This document shows, one piece after another, positions 16,584-24,364 of a DNA stretch of 64,000 nt. Position numbers and translations under genes: made by a program. Position 1 is the stretch's first letter. The number at the start of each line of letters is the position of its first letter. The notes under the pieces were generated by a model. That model did no database searches, was not told the DNA's origin, and saw nothing but the letters and a program-made list of their open reading frames with translations. Origin of the DNA: Agreia pratensis (lineage in GTDB: Bacteria > Actinomycetota > Actinomycetes > Actinomycetales > Microbacteriaceae); NCBI RefSeq assembly GCF_900177685.1, contig NZ_FXAY01000005.1, forward strand, positions 1 through 64,000, given 5' to 3'.

Positions 16584-17578
16584 TGTCGTCTCTGAAACGC
16601 GCCTACGCCTGGCACCGACCACTTATGACGGTGGCCGCGCTGATGGTGCTGTGCACCGCAGTATGCCTCGTCGGCGCCGCGATCGACCCCCGGAACGTGG
16701 GCGGAGCAGAGGTGTGGCTCAAGCCGCTGAAGTTCTCGCTGTCGATCCTGCTGTACTGCGTCACCTGGGCCTGGCTGATCGCGCACCTGCCGCGGTTCAG
16801 AAAGATGGCCCACACCGCCGGCACGGTGATCGCCGTCGCCGTCGCCGTCGAGCAGATCGCGATCGTGGGCGCGGCCGCCTCGGCGACGACGAGCCACTTC
16901 AACGTCTCTACGCCATTCGCCACGGCCCTTTGGGGCGTCATGGCTGTTTCGATCACCGTTCTCTATGTGGCGACGTTCGTCACCACCGTGCTGCTGTTCT
17001 GGATGCCGCTTCCCACCGTCTCGCTGACCGTGGCCGTTCGCGCCGGCGCGGCTCTCGCGCTCGTCGGCCTCGGACTGGCCTTCCTGATGACAGGCCCGAC
17101 GGCAGAGCAGCTCGACAACTATCAGGGCATCGTGGGAGCTCACACCGTGGGCGTCTCGGATGGCGGCCCCGGCCTGCCGCTCCTGGGGTGGAGCACCGTC
17201 GCGGGAGATCTGCGCATTCCACACTTCGTCGGCATGCATGCACTGCAGCTCGTGCCGCTGTTCGCCATCGCACTCGGTGCGCTGGCCGGGCGCATCCGGA
17301 TTCTCGCCGACGACCGCGTGCGCACCCGACTGGTGATCGTTGCCGCGTCGGCCTTCGCGGCGATGCTCGCCGTGCTGACGACCCAGGCCCTGATCGGGCA
17401 GTCCATCGTGCGACCGGATGGCGCGATCCTCATAGCGGGCTGGGCTGTGGGCGCAGCCTCGGTGACCGCCGCCGCCATCGTCCTCGTTGCCGCCGCGCGG
17501 CATCCGCTGCAGACCGAACGGCGCCCGATCGCCGAGACGTCACCGTTCGCCGAGACAACAGAGAAGGTTCGATCATGA
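16583..17578 (+). CDS. Polytopic membrane protein of unknown function
   Basis: 331 residues with about eight membrane helices and short loops. WLKPLKFSLSILLYCVTWAW near residue 45 is a distinctive segment seen in a family of uncharacterised actinobacterial membrane proteins; ADDRVRTRLVIVAASAFAAM lies near 240. No transporter signature is seen. Start codon overlaps the MerR stop by one base, and its own stop overlaps the DUF2834 start by four bases, so all three products are made together, probably under control of the MerR protein. Confidence 0.75.
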   Translation: MSSLKRAYAWHRPLMTVAALMVLCTAVCLVGAAIDPRNVGGAEVWLKPLKFSLSILLYCVTWAWLIAHLPRFRKMAHTAGTVIAVAVAVEQIAIVGAAASATTSHFNVSTPFATALWGVMAVSITVLYVATFVTTVLLFWMPLPTVSLTVAVRAGAALALVGLGLAFLMTGPTAEQLDNYQGIVGAHTVGVSDGGPGLPLLGWSTVAGDLRIPHFVGMHALQLVPLFAIALGALAGRIRILADDRVRTRLVIVAASAFAAMLAVLTTQALIGQSIVRPDGAILIAGWAVGAASVTAAAIVLVAAARHPLQTERRPIAETSPFAETTEKVRS

Positions 17579-17925
17579 GTCGATTTCGTGGCAACTGGAG
17601 TGCGGCAGCTGTTCTCTACCTCGTGCTCGCCATCGTCGGGCTGGTCGGAACGTGGACCTTCAACATCACCTCCATCGTCGAGAAGCGAGATTTTCTGGGC
17701 GAGTGGTTCGGAAGCGGCCCATCGGTGAACTCCCTCGGGGTCGACCTCGCGGTCGTAGCCGTGGCCGCAATCGTCTTCATGGTGGCGGAGGCTCGGAGGC
17801 TTCGTCTGCGAGGGATCGTGGTCTACATCGTGCTCGTCCCCGTTGTGGCACTGGCCTTCGCCTTCCCCCTCTTCCTCTGCGCCCGCGAGCGCCACCTGAC
17901 CCGCCAGCGAGCTGCTGAGCGCTGA
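17575..17925 (+). CDS. DUF2834-family small membrane protein
   Basis: 116 residues, three hydrophobic helices. The block YLVLAIVGLVGTWTFNITSI, the LGVDLAVVAVAAIVFMVAEA helix and the RGIVVYIVLVPVVALAFAFP helix match DUF2834. Function unknown. It starts inside the upstream stop (ATGA), and its TGA is the first three bases of a 23-bp hairpin that presumably ends the operon. Confidence 0.8.
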   Translation: MSRFRGNWSAAAVLYLVLAIVGLVGTWTFNITSIVEKRDFLGEWFGSGPSVNSLGVDLAVVAVAAIVFMVAEARRLRLRGIVVYIVLVPVVALAFAFPLFLCARERHLTRQRAAER

Positions 17926-17980
17926 GGTGCGGGATATGGCCGCTTTCATGCGCGACGAAGCGGCCGTATCCCGCACCTCA
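17923..17980. terminator. Long hairpin containing the DUF2834 stop codon
   Basis: Arms 17923-17945 and 17958-17980 pair over 23 bp with a single U-G wobble, around a 12-base loop. There is no U-tract. It either terminates the MerR operon or is a member of a dispersed palindromic repeat. Confidence 0.65.
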
Positions 17981-18017
17981 GTGCGCGAATGAGTCTCATC
18001 TGTGGTTTCGTAGTCGC

Positions 18018-19673
18018 GTGACCACAGCACGATCCGCACCGCCGAAGCCCGACATCGCCGCCGCGGCGCGGGATGTCTTCGGCTGGGCCCGTCTGCGCGA
18101 GGGGCAGATCGAGGCGGTGCAGGCTCCGACATCCGGTCAGGATGTACTCGCGGTAATGCCCACCGGCTACGGCAAGTCCGCCGTCTACCAGCTCGCCAGC
18201 ATCCTGCTCGGAGGCGTGACCGTGGTCGTCTCACCGCTCATCGCCCTGCAAGACGACCAGGTGCGCTCGCTTCGAGAGGTGCACGGACGCTCCGCCGTCG
18301 CCATCAACTCGTCACTCTCCGACAAAGAGACCAAAGAAGCGTGGTCCGAGGTCGAGGGTGGCGAGCAGTGCTTCGTCTTTCTCTCGCCCGAACAGCTCGC
18401 CAAAACCTCCGTCGTCTCTCGGCTGGCGGCGCGCGGCGTCACCCTGTTCACTGTCGATGAGGCGCACTGCGTGTCGTCATGGGGGCACGACTTCCGCCCC
18501 GACTACCTGGGGCTCGACGAGGTCATCGAACGGCTCGGGCGTCCTCCCGTCATCGCCCTGACCGCGACCGGTTCCGGGCCCGTGCGCACCGACATCGTCG
18601 AACGTCTCGGAATGCGCGACGCTCTGATCCTCGCCCGAGGCTTCGACCGGCCCAACATCAGGCTCGAGGTCGTTCGCCACGAGAGCGACGACGACAAGCG
18701 TCGCGCCGTCGTGCGTCAGGTGAGGGATGCGACGGGTCCCGGCCTCGTGTACGTCGCGACTCGGGCCGATGCCGAACGATACGCCGAGGCCCTCCAAGCC
18801 GAAGGCATCCCTGCCGACGCCTATCACGCGGGTCTGCCCGACGCCCATCGGGAGGACGTGCACAATCGCTTCACCGACGGCACGCTCGACATCGTGGTGG
18901 CGACGAGCGCGTTCGGCATGGGGATCGATAAACCCGATGTGCGTTTCGTGGTGCACGAGGCGGTCACCGACTCGATCGACAGCTACTACCAGGAGGTCGG
19001 TCGCGCGGGTCGCGACGGCAAAGACTCGTTGGCGACATTGCACTACCGGGCCGAAGACCTGGGCCTGCGCACGTTCTTCGCGTCGGGAGTGCCGTCGGAG
19101 GAATCGATCGCCCGCCTCTATGAGGTGGTCAAGAAGTCACCGTCGATCTCGATCTCCGACCTGGCGAGTCGGCTCGATCTGTCGGCGCGCACCTGCCGCG
19201 GCCTGGTCAACCTGCTCGAGGAGGCCTCGCTTCTCACCGCGACAGCTGCGGGGCTCACCGCCATCGGTCGCCGCTCACCCGCGACGGCCGCTCGCATCGC
19301 GGCTCAGCGTGCCGAGGCCCAGCACCGCGTCGAGAAGTCCCGGGTGCAGATGGTTCGGGGCTATGCGGAGACGCTCGAGTGCCGCCGCATCTTTCTGCTG
19401 GGCTATTTCGGCGAAGATCTGCCGAGCCCCTGCGGCAACTGCGACACGTGCACATCGGGAGTCTCCTATGAGGAGTTCGCGCGCGAGCACCGCGACGACA
19501 TGGCGGCGACTTTCGTCGTCGATGCCCGCGTGAAGCATACGAAGTGGGGCGTCGGCGTCGTGATGCGCGTCGAAGACGACCGCATCACCGTTTTCTTCGA
19601 CAACGAGGGCTACAAGGTGCTCTCGGTCGAGGCGGTGCAGCAGAATCGGCTGCTGACCGTGCTTCCCGTCTGA
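18018..19673 (+). CDS. recQ: RecQ-family DNA helicase with PcrA-like C-terminal module
   Basis: 551 residues. SF2 motifs: Walker A PTGYGKSA at 48-55, DEAH at 147-150 followed by CVSSWGHDFRPDY, motif III ALTATGSG, and motif VI YYQEVGRAGRDGK. The RecQ zinc site is C455, C472, C475, C478. A winged-helix remnant lies before it (ISISDLASRLDLSARTCRGL). There is no HRDC domain; instead residues 505-550 (KHTKWGVGVVMRVEDDRITV, FFDNEGYKVLS) resemble the Tudor-like tail of PcrA/UvrD. It should unwind 3'-tailed DNA in recombination and fork repair. GTG 18018 is the first start upstream of the conserved region. Confidence 0.9.
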   Translation: MTTARSAPPKPDIAAAARDVFGWARLREGQIEAVQAPTSGQDVLAVMPTGYGKSAVYQLASILLGGVTVVVSPLIALQDDQVRSLREVHGRSAVAINSSLSDKETKEAWSEVEGGEQCFVFLSPEQLAKTSVVSRLAARGVTLFTVDEAHCVSSWGHDFRPDYLGLDEVIERLGRPPVIALTATGSGPVRTDIVERLGMRDALILARGFDRPNIRLEVVRHESDDDKRRAVVRQVRDATGPGLVYVATRADAERYAEALQAEGIPADAYHAGLPDAHREDVHNRFTDGTLDIVVATSAFGMGIDKPDVRFVVHEAVTDSIDSYYQEVGRAGRDGKDSLATLHYRAEDLGLRTFFASGVPSEESIARLYEVVKKSPSISISDLASRLDLSARTCRGLVNLLEEASLLTATAAGLTAIGRRSPATAARIAAQRAEAQHRVEKSRVQMVRGYAETLECRRIFLLGYFGEDLPSPCGNCDTCTSGVSYEEFAREHRDDMAATFVVDARVKHTKWGVGVVMRVEDDRITVFFDNEGYKVLSVEAVQQNRLLTVLPV

Positions 19674-19720
19674 CCCCGCCAGGGGCTGGCGCCCGGTAGT
19701 CAGACGTGCTTGCCTGGATG

Positions 19721-19737
19721 CGCCGTCGAAGACGGCG
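19721..19737. terminator. Small hairpin after recQ
   Basis: CGCCGTC and GACGGCG pair over 7 bp around a three-base loop, 48 bases after the recQ stop. No T-run follows, so a terminator role is only possible. Confidence 0.3.
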
Positions 19738-19780
19738 ACGATTCTAGGCATGGCCGAGGCCTGCCGGATTGGACGACAGC

Positions 19781-19987
19781 ATGAGTGACCAGCAGAGCGA
19801 GTTCGACAAGAAAGAGGTCGACGAGGGCGAGCAGATCGTTCCCGGCGTCGAGACCGAAGGGGTCGCGGCCGCCGAAGCGGTCTCGCATTCCTTCGGAGCC
19901 GTCGAGGAGCAGGTGCCCAGCGACGGGGTCCGCGACGACGATCTCGACCTGCGCTCACCGGGAGCAGGGTCGACCGAGGCCGACTAG
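19781..19987 (+). CDS. Small very acidic protein
   Basis: 68 residues with no predicted membrane helix and about one residue in three acidic (SEFDKKEVDEGEQI, RDDDLDLRSP). No cysteine and low hydrophobicity suggest an intrinsically disordered protein. No family recognised. The gene may be a chance frame, but codon usage follows the strong third-position G/C bias of its neighbours. Confidence 0.45.
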   Translation: MSDQQSEFDKKEVDEGEQIVPGVETEGVAAAEAVSHSFGAVEEQVPSDGVRDDDLDLRSPGAGSTEAD

Positions 19988-19998
19988 TCAGGCGACAT

Positions 19999-20655
19999 TC
20001 AGTCGTCGAGGTAGCTCTGCGTGCGAACGAGGTACTCCTCGAGATATCCGATAGCCAGACGCGTGCACTCGTCGATAAAGAACTGATCGCCCGTCGGATC
20101 GGTCTCGAAGGCCTTGGCGGTGAGGGTGTCGACGATCTCGATCACCACTTCGACGTGTTTGAGGAGATCGGGTCGCTTGCGCGACACCTCGAAGCGCTCG
20201 AAGAACAACTCTCCGAGCTGGTGAGCGAGCACCGTTCGATTGCTGTCGTTGTTGTCGATGAGGTTGCGGTCGATAGCGTCACCCAGCCGCAGCCAGCGGA
20301 ATCCCGGCTCCGTCTCGTACAGAGTGCAGTATGCCGCGATGACCCGGCCGAGCAGTTCTTGCCACTCGGCGTCTCTGCTCTCGAGCGCATCATGAGACAC
20401 CTGCATCAGACGCGTGAGGTTGCGAGTGGCGAGCGCGGCGGCGATGGCCGTCATGCCGTCGAAGTAGCGGTAGATGCCCGGTCCGGACATGCCCACGCGC
20501 TTGGCGATGAGCGTCGGAGATACATTGCCGTAGCCGACCTCATCGATCAAGGCCGCTGTGGCGTCGAGGATGGATTCGATTCGCTGGGCACTGCGATCTT
20601 GGCGCGGGCTGCGGCGCAGCGCGGCGCGCGCGACATCGACGGTTTCATGAGGCAT
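19999..20655 (-). CDS. TetR-family transcriptional regulator
   Basis: 218 residues. The DNA-binding domain covers about 18-65 (RIESILDATAALIDEVGYGN, then PTLIAKRVGMSGPGIYRYFD), followed by a helical ligand domain of about 150 residues. TAGTGT at 20664-20669 lies eight bases before ATG 20655, which I prefer over the GTG at 20667. No divergent partner gene is close; the next gene upstream on the other strand begins at 20821, so that DUF3072 gene or its own promoter are the candidates for control. Confidence 0.88.
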   Translation of the reverse strand: MPHETVDVARAALRRSPRQDRSAQRIESILDATAALIDEVGYGNVSPTLIAKRVGMSGPGIYRYFDGMTAIAAALATRNLTRLMQVSHDALESRDAEWQELLGRVIAAYCTLYETEPGFRWLRLGDAIDRNLIDNNDSNRTVLAHQLGELFFERFEVSRKRPDLLKHVEVVIEIVDTLTAKAFETDPTGDQFFIDECTRLAIGYLEEYLVRTQSYLDD

Positions 20656-20663
20656 AAGGCATA

Positions 20664-20669
20664 ACACTA
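20664..20669 (-). promoter_or_regulatory. -10 box of the 19999 TetR gene
   Basis: TAGTGT, eight bases before ATG 20655. Confidence 0.4.
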
Positions 20670-20807
20670 CCCAGTTTCACTGACCCTCAAATTGGGGTGA
20701 CACGCCGAACTTTCAGCCTGTCCGCAGCTTCGCGTAGCCGCGGCCGGCCGGCGCTACTCTGCCGAGGCCGGATGCGCCACCCCCGACCCCGTGTCGGCCG
20801 TCACCCG

Positions 20808-20813
20808 TAGCGT
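20808..20813 (+). promoter_or_regulatory. -10 box of the DUF3072 gene
   Basis: TAGCGT, seven bases before ATG 20821; supports this start over GTG 20791. Confidence 0.45.
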
Positions 20814-20820
20814 GGTGAGC

Positions 20821-21141
20821 ATGTCAGACATCCAGAACAACGACGCGTCCGTCGAGCCGGCGACGCCGTCGGTCACTCAGAACGACTCCTCCCCCGAAAG
20901 CGCTGCCACCGGCAGCGATAGCGAGACACTGGGCGCGCCTCGCCCCGAGGGCGACGCCTCCTCCGCTGCGAAAGATCCCGAAGACTGGGTCACCGGCGAC
21001 GAGCCGATGACCGGTCCGCAGAAGAGCTACCTCGACACGCTCGCGCGCGAGGCCGGCGAAGAGCTTCCGGCCACGCTCACCAAGGCCGAGGCATCAGAGC
21101 ACATCGATCGTCTGCAGAAGGTCACCGGCCGCGGCCAATAG
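20821..21141 (+). CDS. DUF3072-domain protein
   Basis: 106 residues. The first 60 are a disordered Ser/Ala/Glu/Asp-rich tail. The last 45 (MTGPQKSYLDTLAREAGEEL, then KAEASEHIDRLQ) are the DUF3072 helical motif, with the typical TxxQxxYLxxLxxEAG and the SxxIDxLQ helix. This motif is widespread as a short module in actinobacteria and is proposed to bind nucleic acid or act as a SAP-like helix, without firm proof. Confidence 0.8.
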   Translation: MSDIQNNDASVEPATPSVTQNDSSPESAATGSDSETLGAPRPEGDASSAAKDPEDWVTGDEPMTGPQKSYLDTLAREAGEELPATLTKAEASEHIDRLQKVTGRGQ

Positions 21142-21152
21142 ACGATAGAGGG

Positions 21153-21173
21153 GCTCGCCCCACACGGGCGAGC
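21153..21173. terminator. Bidirectional hairpin between convergent genes
   Basis: GCTCGCCC (21153-21160) pairs perfectly with GGGCGAGC (21166-21173) around CACAC, between the DUF3072 stop and the oxidoreductase stop. No T-run. Confidence 0.5.
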
Positions 21174-22249
21174 TACTCGTTCGCGTCGCCGTATGAACCG
21201 ACGGCCGTGTGTATCAGCTCGATGATCTCGAGCGATCGCATGGCATCGCGCGGTTCAACCGGCAGCGGCCCTCCGCGCAGCAGCGATTCCGCGAGCAACT
21301 CGTAGAACGTGGCGTACTTGCCCGCCTGCGTGGGCAGAGCGACGACCTCGCCGTCGACGCCGAGGAGCCCCCAGCGGTCTTCTCCATAGACACCGAAGCC
21401 GTCGTCGGTGGGCAGCGCGCCGTCACGCAGCTGCGACTCCTGCGGATCGAGTCCCCAGCTCGTGTACGCCGAGGCTGAGCCGAGCACGTGAAAGCGCGCG
21501 CCGACCTGGGCCGCCATGCCGTTCATCCACAATTGGGTGCGCACTCCCGAGCGGTGCTCGAGCAGCACGGTGGTGTCATCGTCGGCCGCTCCACCCTCTC
21601 GACGAGTGAGCACCTCGGCGTGCACGCCTTCGACATCACCGAAGAGCTGCAGCGCCTGGTCGATCAGGTGAACCCCGAGGTCGTAGAGAATGCCTCCTCC
21701 CTCCGCGGGGGTCGCCTCCGCCTTCCACGATTTCGCCTGCACCGGCTTCCACCATTCGAAGCGGGATTCGAATCGGCGCACCTCGCCCAGCTGCCCGGCC
21801 TCGAGCAGCGAGGCCAGGGTCAAGAAGTCGCCATCCCACCGACGGTTCTGAAAGACGGTGAACGGAAGGCCGAGCCGCTCGGCCTTCTCGATGAGGGCGA
21901 GGCCCTCGGCACTGGTGACGGCGAAGGGCTTGTCGACCACGACGGCGACCCCGGCATCCAAGGCTCTGTCGGCGAGTTCGGCATGCGTGCCAGACGGCGA
22001 ACCGATCACGACGAGGTCGAGCTGCCCCTGACTCGCGCGCTCGAACAGCTCGTCGACCGAGTCGACGATGACGGCGTCCGGATGCAGCTGCGCGGCCTCG
22101 GCGGCGCGCTCGGCATTCGACGTGACGATCAGCGACACCTCGAAGTCGGGGTTGGTGGCGAGGAACGGTGCGTGGAACACGCGACCTGACAGGCCGAATC
22201 CGATGATTCCGGTGCGAATGGGGCGAGAGAAGGGAGTGACGGTCGACAT
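21173..22249 (-). CDS. Gfo/Idh/MocA-family oxidoreductase
   Basis: 358 residues. The N-terminal Rossmann domain begins IGFGLSGRVFHAPFL, and VVVDKPFAV near 103 contains the catalytic lysine of the E/DKP motif. The C-terminal domain has YDLGVHLIDQALQLFG, with the conserved His and Asp two turns apart. The opening HAPF sequence is the subgroup found in YdgJ/YhhX-type enzymes. It should oxidise or reduce a sugar-like hydroxyl with NAD(P). TAGCCT ends six bases before the ATG. No sugar transport genes are adjacent. Confidence 0.9.
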   Translation of the reverse strand: MSTVTPFSRPIRTGIIGFGLSGRVFHAPFLATNPDFEVSLIVTSNAERAAEAAQLHPDAVIVDSVDELFERASQGQLDLVVIGSPSGTHAELADRALDAGVAVVVDKPFAVTSAEGLALIEKAERLGLPFTVFQNRRWDGDFLTLASLLEAGQLGEVRRFESRFEWWKPVQAKSWKAEATPAEGGGILYDLGVHLIDQALQLFGDVEGVHAEVLTRREGGAADDDTTVLLEHRSGVRTQLWMNGMAAQVGARFHVLGSASAYTSWGLDPQESQLRDGALPTDDGFGVYGEDRWGLLGVDGEVVALPTQAGKYATFYELLAESLLRGGPLPVEPRDAMRSLEIIELIHTAVGSYGDANE

Positions 22250-22255
22250 TCCTCG

Positions 22256-22261
22256 AGGCTA
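22256..22261 (-). promoter_or_regulatory. -10 box of the Gfo/Idh/MocA gene
   Basis: TAGCCT, six bases before ATG 22249. Confidence 0.5.
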
Positions 22262-22354
22262 CCGGCACGCACTGGCGGTAATCGAGAGGAAATCGGCAGT
22301 AACACTCGCTCGTCTCGCTGTATACGGGCGACCCGCGCCACGAGAATCGGCAGC

Positions 22355-22999
22355 ATGTCCGAGTCACGCACCGCATTCCTCATTCTGCACGGGTGGCAGA
22401 ACGAGCGACCGCCCGAGCATTGGCAGCACCGCACGGCTCTCGCTCTGCGCGAGCGGGGCACTCTCGTCGAGTACCCGCAGCTCCCGTCGCCCCACTCGCC
22501 GCGGGTCGACGCGTGGTCGGCCTCGATTCTGGATGCCCTGGGCCGGCTTCACGACAGCGGCCGCGTCGACGACGTGGTCGTCATCGCCCACAGCCTGTCG
22601 ACTCTGCTGTGGCTGGGGGCGCGGCCACACTCTCCGCTCGACGTGTCGCGTGTTCTCCTCGTGGCACCGCCGTCACGTCACGTGGTCGCGGGCTTCGACG
22701 AGATCGCGGCCTTCGCAGCATTGCCACTCACCCTCTCGCCGCACGATGTCGGGCACACCACTCTCATCGCGAGTGATGATGACCCGTTCGCTCCTGACGG
22801 GGCCAAAGCAGAGTTCGGTGTGCCGCTCAAGATTCCGACGACGATCCTGTCGGGTCAGGGTCACTTCACGGTCGACTCCGGATACGGCGAGTGGCCATCG
22901 CTGCTCGAGTGGTGCGTCGACCCGAGCACGAGCATCCGAAGCGGCGCTCCACCGACTGCGACAGAAACCGGCATCGTGGGCATGCCATCGGAGCGATGA
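22355..22999 (+). CDS. RBBP9/YdeN-family alpha/beta hydrolase
   Basis: 214 residues. FLILHGWQNERPPEHWQ opens the fold, the nucleophile elbow is AHSLST near 79-84 (alanine replaces the usual glycine), SDDDPF near 141 supplies the acid and GQGHFTVDSGYGEWP near 167 the histidine. The HGWQ..HWQ opening and the final GEWP place it in the RBBP9/YdeN serine-hydrolase group. The last 25 residues are a disordered tail. Substrate unknown. It faces away from the oxidoreductase gene. Confidence 0.82.
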   Translation: MSESRTAFLILHGWQNERPPEHWQHRTALALRERGTLVEYPQLPSPHSPRVDAWSASILDALGRLHDSGRVDDVVVIAHSLSTLLWLGARPHSPLDVSRVLLVAPPSRHVVAGFDEIAAFAALPLTLSPHDVGHTTLIASDDDPFAPDGAKAEFGVPLKIPTTILSGQGHFTVDSGYGEWPSLLEWCVDPSTSIRSGAPPTATETGIVGMPSER

Positions 23000-23193
23000 C
23001 CACGCATCGAGCGCTCGTAGATCGCATATCCGACCATTATTAACTCGCGTGTCGAATTAAGTTTTCGATGGACTTTCGATCCCCGAAAACGTGGGGATCG
23101 AGGCGCGTGCGCGACGCAGAGTCGACACGATTCAGCCCCACGGAACGCACTGATTCGTCACGAAAGCTCGCCCACCCGAAATATTCGAGCGTC

Positions 23194-23223
23194 TTTACGA
23201 GGCAGCAATGACGTGCCTACATT
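23194..23223 (+). promoter_or_regulatory. Promoter of the PVV-rich surface protein gene
   Basis: TTTACG (23194-23199), an 18-base spacer and TACATT (23218-23223) precede a leader of about 26 bases with the ribosome site GGGGGTGA at 23243-23250. The rest of 23000-23255 is AT-rich for this genome and carries an imperfect ATTAA/TTAAT pair near 23039-23061; no gene is seen there. Confidence 0.5.
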
Positions 23224-23255
23224 GGGGGTACTCAGCCGCTTTGGGGGTGATTGAC

Positions 23256-24254
23256 GTGGATGCCATCGAAGAGCACCGACCCGTCAATCGCCTGCGGCTT
23301 CTTTTGCTCGGCGGACTCGTCGGCGCGGGGTTCGTCGTCGGTGGAGTTCTCCTTTCGGCTACGCCGGCCCACGCCGACCGCGGGCTCCTCGACGGCGTCG
23401 GAGGCGTCGTCTCCGAGGTCACTCAGCCTGTCAGCCAGGTCGTCGATACGGTTGTCCAGCCCGTTGTTCCCGTTGTCGAGAGCGTCACGTCCGTCGTTCC
23501 GGAGCCGGTGGCCGAGGTCGTTCAGCCCGTGGTTCAGCCTGTCGTCGAGCAGGTGGTTGTGCCTGTCGTCGAGGCAGTGCCCGAGGCTCCCGTATCCGAG
23601 ATCGTTCAGCCCGTCACCGACCTCGTCGACCCCGTCGTCGCGGCGGTTCCCGTGGTCGGCGACATTCTGGGATCCACCCCGACAGCGGCCGTTACGGCGC
23701 CGGTCGTGACCCTCGTCGACACCACTGTCGGCCAGGTCACGGACACCGTCGTCGCCGTCACCCCAGCGCTCCCGGGGGCATCCGATCCGATCGGTCCCGG
23801 CATCGTCGTCCCAGCGGTTCCCGGCCTCGATCTCCCCGATGCCTCCGATCCGACGGCCTTCGCTGAGGCACCCAGTGCAGCCTCCACAGCCGCTGCCACC
23901 TCGGCACCGGCAGACGGCGCGGCACATGGGCCGTTCCGGGGCGCAGCCGCATCCGGTCACACATCAGGTCTCCCCGCCGCGGGGCAGGCCGGTTCCGTCA
24001 GCTCTTCAACGCCTCCGACCCCGGGTTCCCCTGCACCGGCCGGGCATCCGGAGGGTTCTCCCGTGGTCTTGCCCGCTCCGTCGGGAAGTGGCGGCCAGGG
24101 AATGGGCGGCGGAGCCGGTTCTGGCGCGCCCGCAGCACTCGAATCCGTCACCGGCGCGATCTTCGGCCACGCGGCTCTCACCCTTCGCGCCCTCGCATCT
24201 GACGACGCGCTTCCGTCTTCACCGACATTCGACCTCGGTTCAACTCCTGACTGA
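23256..24254 (+). CDS. Secreted Pro/Val-rich repeat protein
   Basis: 332 residues from GTG 23256, chosen because GGGGGTGA ends five bases upstream; an in-frame GTG at 23247 is inside that site. A signal peptide covers about 1-41 (RLRLLLLGGLVGAGFVVGGV, cleavage near TPAHADRG). Residues 45-185 are built of short irregular repeats such as VTQPVSQVVDTVVQPVVPVV, strongly Val/Pro-rich with valine every second or third residue. The last 150 are Ser/Pro/Gly/Ala-rich and disordered. There is no wall anchor, so it is either released or held by partner proteins. It lies 110 bases before the chaplin-like gene and may be co-expressed with it. Confidence 0.75.
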   Translation: MDAIEEHRPVNRLRLLLLGGLVGAGFVVGGVLLSATPAHADRGLLDGVGGVVSEVTQPVSQVVDTVVQPVVPVVESVTSVVPEPVAEVVQPVVQPVVEQVVVPVVEAVPEAPVSEIVQPVTDLVDPVVAAVPVVGDILGSTPTAAVTAPVVTLVDTTVGQVTDTVVAVTPALPGASDPIGPGIVVPAVPGLDLPDASDPTAFAEAPSAASTAAATSAPADGAAHGPFRGAAASGHTSGLPAAGQAGSVSSSTPPTPGSPAPAGHPEGSPVVLPAPSGSGGQGMGGGAGSGAPAALESVTGAIFGHAALTLRALASDDALPSSPTFDLGSTPD

Positions 24255-24364
24255 CTGAGTTCGCACCTGCCCGATCTCTGTGGGCAGACCCAGCGAACCA
24301 TCTCCCCCGCCATCCGCGCGGCTGGAGCTCATCAGTCTCACCCATCTTTTGGAGTTGAATCATC

